A stretch of DNA of 64,000 nt from UBA8231 sp036011085 (GTDB taxonomy: Bacteria; Latescibacterota; UBA2968; UBA8231). Below the pieces are notes generated by a model that saw nothing but the letters and a program-made list of their open reading frames with translations, made no database searches and was not told the origin of the DNA. The translations under genes and the position numbers were made by a program. Position 1 is the first letter of the stretch, and the number at the start of each line of letters is the position of its first letter. Of the stretch, positions 26,335-35,769 are shown in pieces. The stretch is from NCBI GenBank assembly GCA_036011085.1, contig DASCMS010000029.1, positions 62,001 through 126,000 of the forward strand, read 5' to 3'.

Positions 26335-27540
26335 ATGACCAGCGTCTACGCACGCTTCGGCGTACGTCCCATCATCAATGCTTCAGGACCCTCGACGCGG
26401 CTCAGTGGCGCCATCATGGCACCCGACGTGGCCGAGGCCATGGCGGCTGCGTCGCAGTGGTGCGTCGATATCGCCGAGCTGCAGGCGAAAGCCTGTGAGG
26501 TGATTGCGAAGCATACGGGGGCGGAGGCGGGGTACGTCACCAGCGGCGCCGCCGCCGGTCTGCTGCTGGGCACCGCTGCCTGCGTCACCGGTCTGGATCC
26601 GACGAAGATGAACCGGCTGCCTGATACATCGGGGATGAAGCACCGCGTCGTCATGGCCCGCAGCCATCGCAACTTCTACGATCACGCCGTGCGTTCTGTG
26701 GGCATCGAGCTGGTGGAAGTCGGTATCGCCGATCGCTACTCCGGCGCTGGTGTCCGCGACGCCGAGCCGTGGGAGTATGCCGCCGCCATCGATGCGGACA
26801 CGGCGGCCGTCGTCTACGTGGCCTACGCCCACACGCAGCCCGACCTGCCAGCCGTGGTCGAGGTGGCCCACGCCGCTGGCGTGCCCGTCATCGTCGACGC
26901 CGCGGGACAGCTGCCGCCGGCGAGCAACCTGACGCGGTTCATCACCGAAGGTGCGGACCTGGTCTGCTTCTCCGGCGGCAAGACGATCGCCGGCCCCCAG
27001 GCCAGCGGCATTCTCGCCGGGCGCCGGCACCTGATCGAGGCGGCCGCACTGCAACACCTGGATCTCGATATCCTCTGGGATCAGTGGAAACCACCCACGG
27101 GGTTGATCGACAAGAGTCATCTTCCCGGGGCGCCGCATCACGGCATCGGTCGGCCCTGCAAGGTCGGCAAGGAGGAGATCGTCGGTCTGCTGACGGCGCT
27201 GGAACGATTCGTCGAAGAGGGAGACGAGGCGCGTCAGGCGCGCTGGCTGGTGCACATGAAGGCTCTCGTGGAAGCGGCGGGTGCCATCGACGGCGCGACG
27301 GTGGAGCTGCTGAACGATCCCAAGCGCAAGTCGATCCCCGCAGTGCATCTGCGACTCGATGAGGATGCTGTGGGGAAGACGGCTCTGGACGTCGTCTGCG
27401 AACTGCAGGATGGTGAGCCCGGAATCGCGGCGAATCCGAGTTATGTGCGTGAGGGGGTGGTGGCTTTCGGGCCGATGTGTCTGAAGGAGGGCGAAGCCCA
27501 GGTTGTGGGACGGCGACTGCGGGAGGTGCTGGGGGCGTAG
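26335..27540 (+). CDS. SelA/DgaE-like PLP enzyme
   Basis: 401 residues of the fold-type I PLP family that includes selenocysteine synthase SelA and D-glucosaminate-6-phosphate ammonia-lyase. Seen: INASGPSTRLSG near the start, YVTSGAAAGLLLG, VIVDAAGQLPP (cofactor Asp) and CFSGGKTIAGPQASGIL with the PLP lysine. Nothing else for selenocysteine insertion is present in the window. Next to an enolase-superfamily gene nine bases upstream, an ammonia-lyase or aldolase-like role on an amino sugar acid is more likely than SelA function. Confidence 0.78.
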   Translation: MTSVYARFGVRPIINASGPSTRLSGAIMAPDVAEAMAAASQWCVDIAELQAKACEVIAKHTGAEAGYVTSGAAAGLLLGTAACVTGLDPTKMNRLPDTSGMKHRVVMARSHRNFYDHAVRSVGIELVEVGIADRYSGAGVRDAEPWEYAAAIDADTAAVVYVAYAHTQPDLPAVVEVAHAAGVPVIVDAAGQLPPASNLTRFITEGADLVCFSGGKTIAGPQASGILAGRRHLIEAAALQHLDLDILWDQWKPPTGLIDKSHLPGAPHHGIGRPCKVGKEEIVGLLTALERFVEEGDEARQARWLVHMKALVEAAGAIDGATVELLNDPKRKSIPAVHLRLDEDAVGKTALDVVCELQDGEPGIAANPSYVREGVVAFGPMCLKEGEAQVVGRRLREVLGA

Positions 27541-27721
27541 CGGGCGCCAGACTCTGGAACTGGCGCCAGGTCTCGACGGCTGAAGCACTGGTCGATTGGG
27601 TTACAGACCTGCCACCCACGGCACACACTGACGTCGAGCCCAACCGGCGTTGCTCTGTGAGGGCCTCCCTGGCACGGATGTTGACTTGTTCGTCGGCAGC
27701 CCTACCGACGGAGGTGACGGC

Positions 27722-28123
27722 ATGGCACGCCAGATTCCGGTGTTCGACGCATACTTTCACTGGCAGCAGCTGATCCGGATCAAGACAGAGGCAGGACGTT
27801 TCCAATCACTCCTCAGGCAGTTGCAGGAGGAGGTGCTGCCGGAGCAGCGGCAGCGGCTGCGGGTGATCCGCAGCTCTGGCCCCTGGGACATGGAGTGGCC
27901 GCGACTAACGCGCCTGCAGACCGAGCGCGCCCGTGAGGTCCTCATGCGTCTGCAGCAGCATCGCGAAATGCAGCAGGAGATTCGTGAACTGGAGGAGCGT
28001 CTGCCGCCGCGCCGCGGCCTGCACCGGCTGCGCTATGCCAACCCGTGGATCGTCACGTGGACGCTCTTCGCCGCAACCATGGCCAGCAACGCCTGGCGTC
28101 TGTACGCGGCCGGCGTGTTCTGA
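27722..28123 (+). CDS. Small coiled-coil, tail-anchored membrane protein
   Basis: 133 residues, ATG 27722 with GGAGGT eight bases upstream. The central part is highly charged and helical (RLQTERAREVLMRLQQHREMQQEIRELEERL region), a likely coiled coil, and the last 30 residues form one hydrophobic segment (PWIVTWTLFAATMASNAWRL) that would anchor it with most of the protein in the cytoplasm. No family recognised and no functional clue from neighbours. Confidence 0.55.
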   Translation: MARQIPVFDAYFHWQQLIRIKTEAGRFQSLLRQLQEEVLPEQRQRLRVIRSSGPWDMEWPRLTRLQTERAREVLMRLQQHREMQQEIRELEERLPPRRGLHRLRYANPWIVTWTLFAATMASNAWRLYAAGVF

Positions 28124-28192
28124 TCGTCCACAACCGGCATGTATGTCGCCACCATAGAGTGTGCCTATCTTGGCGCCGCAGTTTCGCCCTGC

Positions 28193-29254
28193 ATGAAACC
28201 CACGAATGATGCCATGACCCGTACGATCGCACGACCTGACGAGCTCGATCTGGATTCCCCCGGACGCCGCGACTACTGGGTGGCCCTGGAGCACGACAGC
28301 ACGTGGGGGGATCATCTCATGCCGCTGACTGTCATGGTCGGTCCCGAGGCCAGCCAGGGAGAGGGACTGGTCGCCTTCGGCTCGAATCACGGCAATGAAT
28401 ACGAGGGCCCGGTGGCGCTGAAACACCTGCTGGGTGAGATCGACATCGCCGATGTAGTCGGGCGTCTGATTCTCATCCCGGTGCTCAACCCCGCCGCGTT
28501 TGGTGGCGGCACGCGCGAAAGTGTCCGGCACGACGGCGTCAACCTGAACCGTGCCTTCGTCGAGGGCGCCGGCGTGACCCCCGCCCTGGCCGGCATCACC
28601 CACCGCATCGCCGCTTTCGTCCGCGCCTGTATCTGGCCCCGCGTCCACGTCGTCCAGGACATCCACGCTGGTGGCGCCGGCCACCGGTTTGCCCTGTGCA
28701 CCAGCTTCCACGCGGTCGACGATGCGGAGCAGAGCCGCACCATCGAGGATACGGCCCGTTGGTACGGCACTCCCTTTGTGATGATCTACCAGGATGAGAC
28801 GCCCGGGCTCCTGCCCAGCGAGGCGGAGCGCCTCGGGAAGATCACCGTCGGCACCGAGCTGGGATGGGGTGAGACGGTAAACCCCGCAGGCGTCCGGTAC
28901 GCCAGGCACGGCATACGGGCCGCCGCCATACAGCACGGTCAGCTCGCCGGCGAGATCCAGCCTATGGGGCACCACGCCGACGGCACACAGAAGCTGGTGG
29001 CCATGGTCGAACGGGCCTGCTTCGTCTCAGCCCCTTTTCCCGGCCACTACGAACCGCTGATGGAATGCGGCGAGTATGTAGACAAAGGACACACAGTGGG
29101 CCTGCTTCACGACTTCTACCGCATCGACGACGACCCCTGGCCCGTGCGTGCCGGGGTGGGTGGCTACGTCCTGTGCCAGGCATCCCGCGCTCCCGTGCCT
29201 CAGGGACTGCACATCCTGGTCGTCGCACAGGAAGTGACTTCACCAGCCCGTTGA
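28193..29254 (+). CDS. Succinylglutamate desuccinylase/aspartoacylase-family hydrolase
   Basis: 353 residues of the zinc carboxypeptidase-like M14 AstE/AspA group. Zinc ligands fit NHGNEYEG (HxxE) and VVQDIHAGG (third His). LNLNRAFVEG-like text (VNLNRAFVEG) gives the substrate Arg region, and TVGTELGWG carries the catalytic Glu. A C-terminal beta domain follows (HYEPLMECGEYVDKGHTVG). Such enzymes deacylate N-acyl amino acids or ectoine intermediates. ATG 28193 is used; ATG 28214 in the same frame is possible. A TATCTT box at 28166-28171 could be the -10 of its promoter. Confidence 0.78.
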   Translation: MKPTNDAMTRTIARPDELDLDSPGRRDYWVALEHDSTWGDHLMPLTVMVGPEASQGEGLVAFGSNHGNEYEGPVALKHLLGEIDIADVVGRLILIPVLNPAAFGGGTRESVRHDGVNLNRAFVEGAGVTPALAGITHRIAAFVRACIWPRVHVVQDIHAGGAGHRFALCTSFHAVDDAEQSRTIEDTARWYGTPFVMIYQDETPGLLPSEAERLGKITVGTELGWGETVNPAGVRYARHGIRAAAIQHGQLAGEIQPMGHHADGTQKLVAMVERACFVSAPFPGHYEPLMECGEYVDKGHTVGLLHDFYRIDDDPWPVRAGVGGYVLCQASRAPVPQGLHILVVAQEVTSPAR

Positions 29255-29291
29255 GCGGGCCGCGACCCGTTGGCTCGGCGGCAGGGGTGCG

Positions 29292-31433
29292 TCACTGATC
29301 ACACATGGTCGACGCCAGCCGGCGTGTCTCCGCAGCCTGATCGGGATACGACAGCCGCTGCATGTGCTGGGCGATCAAGGTGTTGAGCCTGGCATAGTCG
29401 CAGTCCTTGCCTCTGACGTCCGCCTGGTGTTTCAGGACACTGAGTGCCGTAGCTGGCAGACTCAGGTCGATCAGGCTCACAGCGATCAACTCATGTAACA
29501 CCAGGCCCCGACCCCACGGCAGACCCGTGTGGCTGCGGCTCAGTGAGGCGAGAAACCGGGCAAGGGTCCCGGAAGACGGGCTCTGCTGAGCTCCCTCGAA
29601 CAGGCGCAGTGCGGTTTCGGCGTCACCGCCGCGCATGGCGGCCACACCGGCTTCGATGTCGGCATCGACGCTGAAGGGCTCACGACCGAGGTCATTGAGC
29701 CAACGGTCCCAGGCCGCGTCGGCCTGCTCGTCGGGACCACGACGAAAGAGCAGCACGGCCGGGTGGTCGAACCCCAGAAAGCTGTGTTCGGCACCGTCGT
29801 CGTCAAAGCGTACGCCCGCCAACTCGGGATAGACCTTGAACCGTTCCACCAGCCGATACCCGAGCGTCCCGGCAGTGAGGCGCCGATAGAAGGAGGTCAC
29901 AACCGGAAGTGCCTCGGGGGCGGCCAACAGGTGCGTGAGCCGGTTGACATCGGTGATGGCCACATATTCGGCACGACCCAGACGGGACTCGATCAGGTCC
30001 GCCGTCGTGCGCCCCAGCAATTGGCCCCGCGCATAGAACAGCAGACCCGTCCAGAACTCCCGCACGTCGTACCGCTCGGTGTCGATGACCGGCCCCATAG
30101 GGAAGGCGCCGTGTTCGATGGCGATCCGCGACCCGGCGGGCACGTGAGCAGCGATCCATCGGCCGGCCTGAATCCGGCTGTCCTCCTGAGTCCAGACGCG
30201 CATGTAGGCCAGACCGTAGAACACGGAATGGGCCACGACGCCAGCCACGGCGAACCAGAGGACCCAGCGGCTGCGACCTGCACCGCAGTTCCACAGCCGC
30301 CGACACAGATCGGCTGCCAGGATCAGCAACGGGGGCACGATGGGCAGCAGGTAACGGACAGGTTTGACGAACAGCGGTGCCGCCGTGATCAGGTAGAGAG
30401 CCACCCACAACAGGAGCACCGCCCGGCGCCAGTGCAGACCACGAAATGCGGCCGGCAGAGCCACGGCGGCGGCCACGGTCAGGGGCCAGCCGAACGCCAG
30501 GGGCAGCAGGTGCGTCCACTGGTAGACGAGGGGCGTGGTGCCTGTGTACTGCAGGGTGTACAGCTGCGGGGTCGAGCCGCCCACGACGGTCAAGACGTGG
30601 GCGAAGTCGAGGGGCCCCCGCACGGACAGGACGCGCAAAGGGGATATCACCAGGTAGGGCTGCAGTATCGCCATGGTCACGACGAAGGCACCGCCGGCGG
30701 CCCACAGGCGGGGTTCGGTCAGGCCCCGTCGGATCGACGCCAGGCTCCACCCTCGACAGGTCACGTGGGCGGCAGCGAGAACGGGGAGGAGGAGCACGGC
30801 GTTGAGACGGACACTTGCCGACAGGCCGAGACAGACCCCGGCGACGATCGAGGCAAGCCAGGACCGGCGGGGTACGGAATACAGGATGGCCGCCAGGGAT
30901 GCCGTCGTCAGCAGGCAGAACAGACTGTCGACGGTGTAGTAGTGGGCCTGCTGCACCGCGGTTGGGGCCACGGCCAGCAGCAACACCGAGAGGGCGGCGG
31001 TGGCCGGGGAGAAGACCTGCCGGGCGACGCCCCACGCGGCCGCAAGGCAGGCAACCGACAGAGCTGCTGACAGGATCTTGCCGACGCGATACACGTCGTC
31101 CGAGCCCGGCGTGATCTCACCGAACCAGGACAGCCCCGTCAGGGCGCCACGCAGCAGGTAGAAGGGGAGAGCTCCGTACATCGTGTACGGAGGGTGCAGC
31201 GGATCATCGAAAGCCAGAGCCCCGTCGACGACGGACCTTTCGTCCGGATGGAACGAGTAGAAGGTCTCGGCTCTGCCTTCCGATCCAGCCTGCGGCAGAA
31301 CGAAATCCACGACATCGCGATCCAGTCCAGTCCAGCGCAGGGCCCCGCCCAGCAGCAGGAAGGCGACGACTGCCACGCGCCAGCCGCCGGCAAGGGCGGC
31401 ACGACGTTCAGCCAGCCAATCCACCGAATGCAC
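29292..31433 (-). CDS. GT39/PMT-like membrane glycosyltransferase with C-terminal repeat domain
   Basis: 713 residues. About ten membrane helices in the first 420 residues, with the acidic first loop FYSFHPDERSVVDG where dolichol/undecaprenyl-phosphate-sugar-dependent (GT-C) transferases carry their catalytic DE pair. The last 250 residues are soluble and periplasmic, ending in a helical TPR-like stretch (AAMRGGDAETALRLFEG, ATALSVLKHQADV). A role in adding sugar to a cell-surface lipid or protein is the family expectation. It is convergent with the aspartoacylase-like gene. Confidence 0.75.
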   Translation of the reverse strand: MHSVDWLAERRAALAGGWRVAVVAFLLLGGALRWTGLDRDVVDFVLPQAGSEGRAETFYSFHPDERSVVDGALAFDDPLHPPYTMYGALPFYLLRGALTGLSWFGEITPGSDDVYRVGKILSAALSVACLAAAWGVARQVFSPATAALSVLLLAVAPTAVQQAHYYTVDSLFCLLTTASLAAILYSVPRRSWLASIVAGVCLGLSASVRLNAVLLLPVLAAAHVTCRGWSLASIRRGLTEPRLWAAGGAFVVTMAILQPYLVISPLRVLSVRGPLDFAHVLTVVGGSTPQLYTLQYTGTTPLVYQWTHLLPLAFGWPLTVAAAVALPAAFRGLHWRRAVLLLWVALYLITAAPLFVKPVRYLLPIVPPLLILAADLCRRLWNCGAGRSRWVLWFAVAGVVAHSVFYGLAYMRVWTQEDSRIQAGRWIAAHVPAGSRIAIEHGAFPMGPVIDTERYDVREFWTGLLFYARGQLLGRTTADLIESRLGRAEYVAITDVNRLTHLLAAPEALPVVTSFYRRLTAGTLGYRLVERFKVYPELAGVRFDDDGAEHSFLGFDHPAVLLFRRGPDEQADAAWDRWLNDLGREPFSVDADIEAGVAAMRGGDAETALRLFEGAQQSPSSGTLARFLASLSRSHTGLPWGRGLVLHELIAVSLIDLSLPATALSVLKHQADVRGKDCDYARLNTLIAQHMQRLSYPDQAAETRRLASTMCDQ

Positions 31434-31570
31434 CCTCTACATGTCGGGACCTTGCCATGCAGAGCCATACTAGGCGAACCGATCGGCTCGGCAAGTCAGG
31501 TGTCAGCACTCACTCCGAGGGTCCTCTATCTTGTACCTGCCCTGCGTACCAGAAACCGATTGGAAGAACC

Positions 31571-34246
31571 ATGCCACGGCATCGAGACATCAGGTGGATC
31601 GTTCTCCTGTTGCTGCTGTGTGGTCCTGTTGCCGCAGCCGATCCGGAGGCACCGACGCCTGATCAGGACTGGCAGGTGGGACTGCTGGCCGTAGCGGGAC
31701 TGCTTGTCGTTCTCGGCACAGTCCTCGGCCGACGGTACTTGCTCAGTCGACGGGAGGCTGAACGGAGGCGGCTGCGACAGGAAGCCCGGTACCACGTGCG
31801 CGACGAAGTGTGGAAGATGCAGGATGCAACAGGGATCGACAACGTCATGCAGGCAGTGGGTGACAACCTGCGAGATATGGGCGTCACCTACTCCTTCTTT
31901 GGAGTCAATGTTATCGATCAGGACTCAGCAGACGACGTCACGATCTACACGATGGACAATGAGGGAGACTGGCATAGACGCCAGGTGATCCAGTCCCCGC
32001 TGATCCGTCAGTTCTGGCACCGTGGTGAGTTGGCTTACCGGCCTGATCTGAAAACCGCCGATCCGTATGGCGAGCTCCAGAGCGGCATCCTGACCAACCT
32101 CCGGTCGGTGGCGGACGCACCGTTCTCCCACGGTACGCTGGCCTTGTCCTCGTCTTCGCCGAGCGCGTTCACACGGCACGACCTGGAGGTACTGCAGGAG
32201 CTGGCGCATGTGTTGTCGGAGGGATTCCGTCGCATGGAGGACCTTCAAGCCCTGGAGAATCGTCGCGACGAGCTCGAGACGTCCGAAAAGCAGCTGAGTT
32301 CGATGGAGCGCGTGCGCCGCATCATCTCGGAATTGGAGGACGACCGTGATCCGGCCGAACTGGTGGTCGCAGTACGCGAGTGCCTCGTCGACCTCGGCGT
32401 ACCATTCGACGCCTGCGGTGTGAATGTGATCGAGTCGCAATCTCCCCCGCTCGTGATGGTGTACGAGGCCGAAGGGGATCAGGCCGGCGTACCGGTCACG
32501 GAGAACGACAGCCGGGCGGCTGCCGCCCTGATCGGTTTCTGGACGAACCAGAAGGTCGTCTACCGCCGCGATCTGCTGGCCGACGATCCATTCGAAGACC
32601 TGTTGGTGATCGAGGGGCGAGGCACAACCCGGCCGCCGCGGTCTATCCTGGATGTACCGTTCTCGCAGGGAACGCTGGCGGTCAACAGCCGCGAGCCCGA
32701 CGCTTTCTCCGCTGACGACGTGGACAACATGAAGATGCTGGCCGGCCTGCTTTCCGACGGGTTCCGTCGCCTCGCTGATCTGCAGGCACTGCAAGCCAGA
32801 ACCGAAGCCGAAAAGAAGGCCCGGCAGGAGGCGGAGGCTGCCAACCGTGCCAAGAGCCTTTTCCTGGCCAACATGAGCCACGAGATCCGGACCCCGATGA
32901 ATGCGATCCTGGGCTACGCCCAGATCCTTTCCTCTGACCCGGAGATCGTCGGCGAGCAGAAGAATGCGGCGGAGACGATCGAAGCCAGTGGTCGCCACCT
33001 GCTGGGGCTGATCAACGATGTCCTGGACATTTCCAAGATCGAAGCCGGACGGGAGGAACTGAATCCGGGAGACTTCGACCTGCAGGCCATGGTCGGCGTT
33101 GTGGCCTCCATGTTCGAGCTGCGCTGCCGCGAGAAGCAGTTGCGCTGGCACCTGGAGGATGAGTTGCTGCCCGGAAGCGTGAGGGGGGATGAGCGGAAGC
33201 TGCGACAGGTGCTGATCAACCTGCTGGGCAACGCCGTCAAGTTCACTACCGAGGGGCAGGTATCGCTGCGCGCCGCGCCCATGGATGGCGACCGGTATCG
33301 TTTTGAGGTCTCTGACACGGGACCGGGAGTCGCCAGGGATCGTCACGACGTGATCTTCGATCTGTTTCATCAGGAGGCCGAGGGAACTCGTCAGGGCGGT
33401 ACGGGTCTCGGCCTCCCCATATCCCGGTCTTACGTGGAACTCATGGGCGGGGAGTTGGTCCTGGACTCGGTTCCGGGGGCCGGCGCCCGGTTTTCCTTCG
33501 AGCTTCCCCTTCCCGTCAGCCAGGTCTCGACCGCTGTGGACAGCAAAGACTGGTCTCTTGTCCAGCGTCTGGTACCCGGGCAGTCAGTGGCTGCCCTGGT
33601 CGTCGACGACACGGCGACGAACCGCGACCTGCTGGCGCATATCCTGAGGCGGATCGGCGTGACGGTGGAAACCGCGGGCAGCGGCGCCGAAGCGCTGACG
33701 CGCGTGGCCGGCAGGATCCCCGACATCGTCTTCATGGATGTCCGCATGCCGGAAATGGACGGCGTCGAGACGCGTCGCCGACTCGTCAACACACACGGCC
33801 GGCAGGCGATGAAGATGATCGCCGTCAGCGCTTCGGTACTCGAGCACGAGCGCCAGCAATTCATGCGCGAGGGCTTCGAGGCTTTCATCGACAAGCCCCT
33901 GGGTTTCGAGCAGGTGTGCGCCTGCCTGGATCAGCAGTTGGGTGTGGGCTTCGAATTCGGCCAACGGCAGGAGGCAGAACCGAAGGGTGCGTCCCGGGGA
34001 TGGGAGGGCCTGGTGCTGCCCCCGGGAGTGTCCGACGGCCTCCGGCGCGCGGCGAGAAGTCACAGCATCACCGATCTGAAGGAACAGATCGCGGCTCTCG
34101 AGACCGATACCGACCTGGGTGATCGCGGGCGGATGCTCGTGGCCCATCTGCGCGATCTGAGCCGCCAGTTCGATCTTGACGGCATCGTGCGCCTCGTGGA
34201 CTCCCTGGGTGAGCAAGCCGGTGCGCCGGGGGAGAGCGCCGACTGA
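31571..34246 (+). CDS. GAF-GAF hybrid histidine kinase
   Basis: 891 residues. Signal/first helix (WIVLLLLLCGPVAAA), a second membrane helix (VGLLAVAGLLVVLGTVLG, about 36-55), two GAF-like domains (about 75-230 and 245-410; each ends with ...PFSHGTLALSS / PFSQGTLAVNS), coiled linker, HisKA with H437 in NMSHEIRTPMN, HATPase_c (VLINLLGNAVKFT, SDTGPGVA, GGTGLGLPIS), and a receiver with phosphoacceptor D723 (FMDVRMPEMDG) and DKPL lysine. A tail of about 110 residues has no conserved His for phosphotransfer. The same GAF type occurs in the 2058-residue kinase. A TATCTT box at 31527-31532 may be its -10. Confidence 0.85.
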   Translation: MPRHRDIRWIVLLLLLCGPVAAADPEAPTPDQDWQVGLLAVAGLLVVLGTVLGRRYLLSRREAERRRLRQEARYHVRDEVWKMQDATGIDNVMQAVGDNLRDMGVTYSFFGVNVIDQDSADDVTIYTMDNEGDWHRRQVIQSPLIRQFWHRGELAYRPDLKTADPYGELQSGILTNLRSVADAPFSHGTLALSSSSPSAFTRHDLEVLQELAHVLSEGFRRMEDLQALENRRDELETSEKQLSSMERVRRIISELEDDRDPAELVVAVRECLVDLGVPFDACGVNVIESQSPPLVMVYEAEGDQAGVPVTENDSRAAAALIGFWTNQKVVYRRDLLADDPFEDLLVIEGRGTTRPPRSILDVPFSQGTLAVNSREPDAFSADDVDNMKMLAGLLSDGFRRLADLQALQARTEAEKKARQEAEAANRAKSLFLANMSHEIRTPMNAILGYAQILSSDPEIVGEQKNAAETIEASGRHLLGLINDVLDISKIEAGREELNPGDFDLQAMVGVVASMFELRCREKQLRWHLEDELLPGSVRGDERKLRQVLINLLGNAVKFTTEGQVSLRAAPMDGDRYRFEVSDTGPGVARDRHDVIFDLFHQEAEGTRQGGTGLGLPISRSYVELMGGELVLDSVPGAGARFSFELPLPVSQVSTAVDSKDWSLVQRLVPGQSVAALVVDDTATNRDLLAHILRRIGVTVETAGSGAEALTRVAGRIPDIVFMDVRMPEMDGVETRRRLVNTHGRQAMKMIAVSASVLEHERQQFMREGFEAFIDKPLGFEQVCACLDQQLGVGFEFGQRQEAEPKGASRGWEGLVLPPGVSDGLRRAARSHSITDLKEQIAALETDTDLGDRGRMLVAHLRDLSRQFDLDGIVRLVDSLGEQAGAPGESAD

Positions 34247-34249
34247 GGC

Positions 34250-34693
34250 GTGACAGGCGGTTGCGTTTCGCCTTATTTGAGGAGCGTGGCTCTCTCCTAT
34301 TCACAGATCCGGACGTTGGGCAAGCGGCTCAAGACCGAACTCCTCGCTATCTATCTGGCGACCCAGGACCCTCGGGTGCCCCTGCTGCCGCGCCTGCTGG
34401 CGATCTGTGTCGTGGCCTACGCCGCCAGTCCCATCGATCTGATCCCCGATTTTGTCCCCATCCTCGGTTACCTGGACGACGTCATCCTGGTACCCCTCGG
34501 CATCATTCTCGTTCTGCGGCTGATTCCGGCCAACGTCATGGCCGACTGTCGCGAAGACGCAGTCGACAGGGACTTCGTCATCCCGGGTGCAGGCGTTGCG
34601 GCGGGACTGGTGATCTGCCTGTGGCTCGCCCTGGCCGTGCTGTTCGCCCTCGAAGTGTGGCCCGGGTCACCCGACCCCGAAAACACCCCCTGA
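34250..34693 (+). CDS. DUF1232 (YkvA-family) membrane protein
   Basis: 147 residues. The family signature SPIDLIPDFVPILGYLDDV is exact (about 60-78), preceded by VPLLPRLLAICVVAYA. A second membrane segment (AGVAAGLVICLWLALAVLFAL) ends the protein. Function of the family is unknown. GTG 34250 is the longest start, three bases after the kinase stop; a GTG at 34286 is also possible. Confidence 0.75.
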   Translation: MTGGCVSPYLRSVALSYSQIRTLGKRLKTELLAIYLATQDPRVPLLPRLLAICVVAYAASPIDLIPDFVPILGYLDDVILVPLGIILVLRLIPANVMADCREDAVDRDFVIPGAGVAAGLVICLWLALAVLFALEVWPGSPDPENTP

Positions 34694-34772
34694 GTCCCGA
34701 TCCGGTCGGCCCGGCGCCGGACTGGCCCGGTATCTCCCGTGCTGTGGGTGACAGTTTCTCAGAAAGGCTGTA

Positions 34773-35756
34773 ATGCTGCCCAGAGAGCGTGTAGTCGAGG
34801 TCATCGAGGGCCGATCGCCCGATCGTACACCGGTCTATGGCTGGGTCCGGGCCAACCTCGGCAAGCAGCTGATCGAGGCCTTCGGCTCCGTCGAGGCTTT
34901 CGAGGATCGCTATGAGTTCGACTACGCCCACATCTTCGGCGGGCCCGCCTGTTATCCGGCCGGTGCTCTCGAGGAACTGCGCTCCGGCTCGGGGGGCGCC
35001 ATCGATCCGCGCACCTTGCTGGACATACCAATGTCAGACCCGAGTGAGCAGACGGCGTACGCCGGCGTCGTCGAAGCCCTGCGGCACTACAAGGAGTCCC
35101 GCGGGCGCTTCACCTACGTGCAGACGCCGGGCATCTTCGAGAGCAACAACGGTCCTTTCGGCATCGAGAATCACCTGATGTATCTCGGCCTCTATGAGGG
35201 AGACCTGCACGAGGTCTATGCCCGCCAGGCCGAGTGGAACAAGTCGTTCGCCCACAACTGCATCGATCTGGGGGTGGACATGGTCCACATCTCCGATGAC
35301 TGGGGTGCCCAGGACGCGCTGATGTTCAGCCCGCAGACGTGGTGGGATCTGGTGTATCCATATCACAAGATCACCTGTGACGCGGTGAAGGGCAGGGAGG
35401 CTTTTCTCAGCCTGCACACAGACGGCAACGTGATGCAGGTCCTGGATGGGATCATCAAACTCGGGTTCGACGTGCTGCACCCGTATCAGGAGTCGGCAGG
35501 CATGGACCTGGCCGAGTACAACGAGAAGTACAGAGGGTCCTTCATCGCCATGGGTGGCCTCGACGTGCAGACGACGATCGGCTTCGGCGACTACGACAGA
35601 CTGCGCCGCGAGATCGAGCGTGTCCTCGGCATGTTCGCCGATGGCGGGTTGCTCTACTGCACCACCCACTTCGTGCAGGATCACTGCACCGTCGATGAAC
35701 TCACCTTCGCCTATGACCTGATCCACGAGCTGGTTCGACGGCCTGGCGGGGAGTGA
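34773..35756 (+). CDS. Uroporphyrinogen decarboxylase-like (methyltransferase-type) protein
   Basis: 327 residues of the UROD/MtaA superfamily. It lacks the N-terminal arginine signature of true HemE. It has the mid-barrel MVHISDDWGAQDALMFSP and LSLHTDGNVMQVLDG motifs typical of the environmental UroD-like group, some of which are cobamide- or corrinoid-dependent methyltransferases. A second family member follows after 13 bases, so both are probably in one operon and act on related substrates, possibly methylated sugars or amines. Substrate is unknown. Confidence 0.75.
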   Translation: MLPRERVVEVIEGRSPDRTPVYGWVRANLGKQLIEAFGSVEAFEDRYEFDYAHIFGGPACYPAGALEELRSGSGGAIDPRTLLDIPMSDPSEQTAYAGVVEALRHYKESRGRFTYVQTPGIFESNNGPFGIENHLMYLGLYEGDLHEVYARQAEWNKSFAHNCIDLGVDMVHISDDWGAQDALMFSPQTWWDLVYPYHKITCDAVKGREAFLSLHTDGNVMQVLDGIIKLGFDVLHPYQESAGMDLAEYNEKYRGSFIAMGGLDVQTTIGFGDYDRLRREIERVLGMFADGGLLYCTTHFVQDHCTVDELTFAYDLIHELVRRPGGE

Positions 35757-35769
35757 GCGGTCAGGTGCG

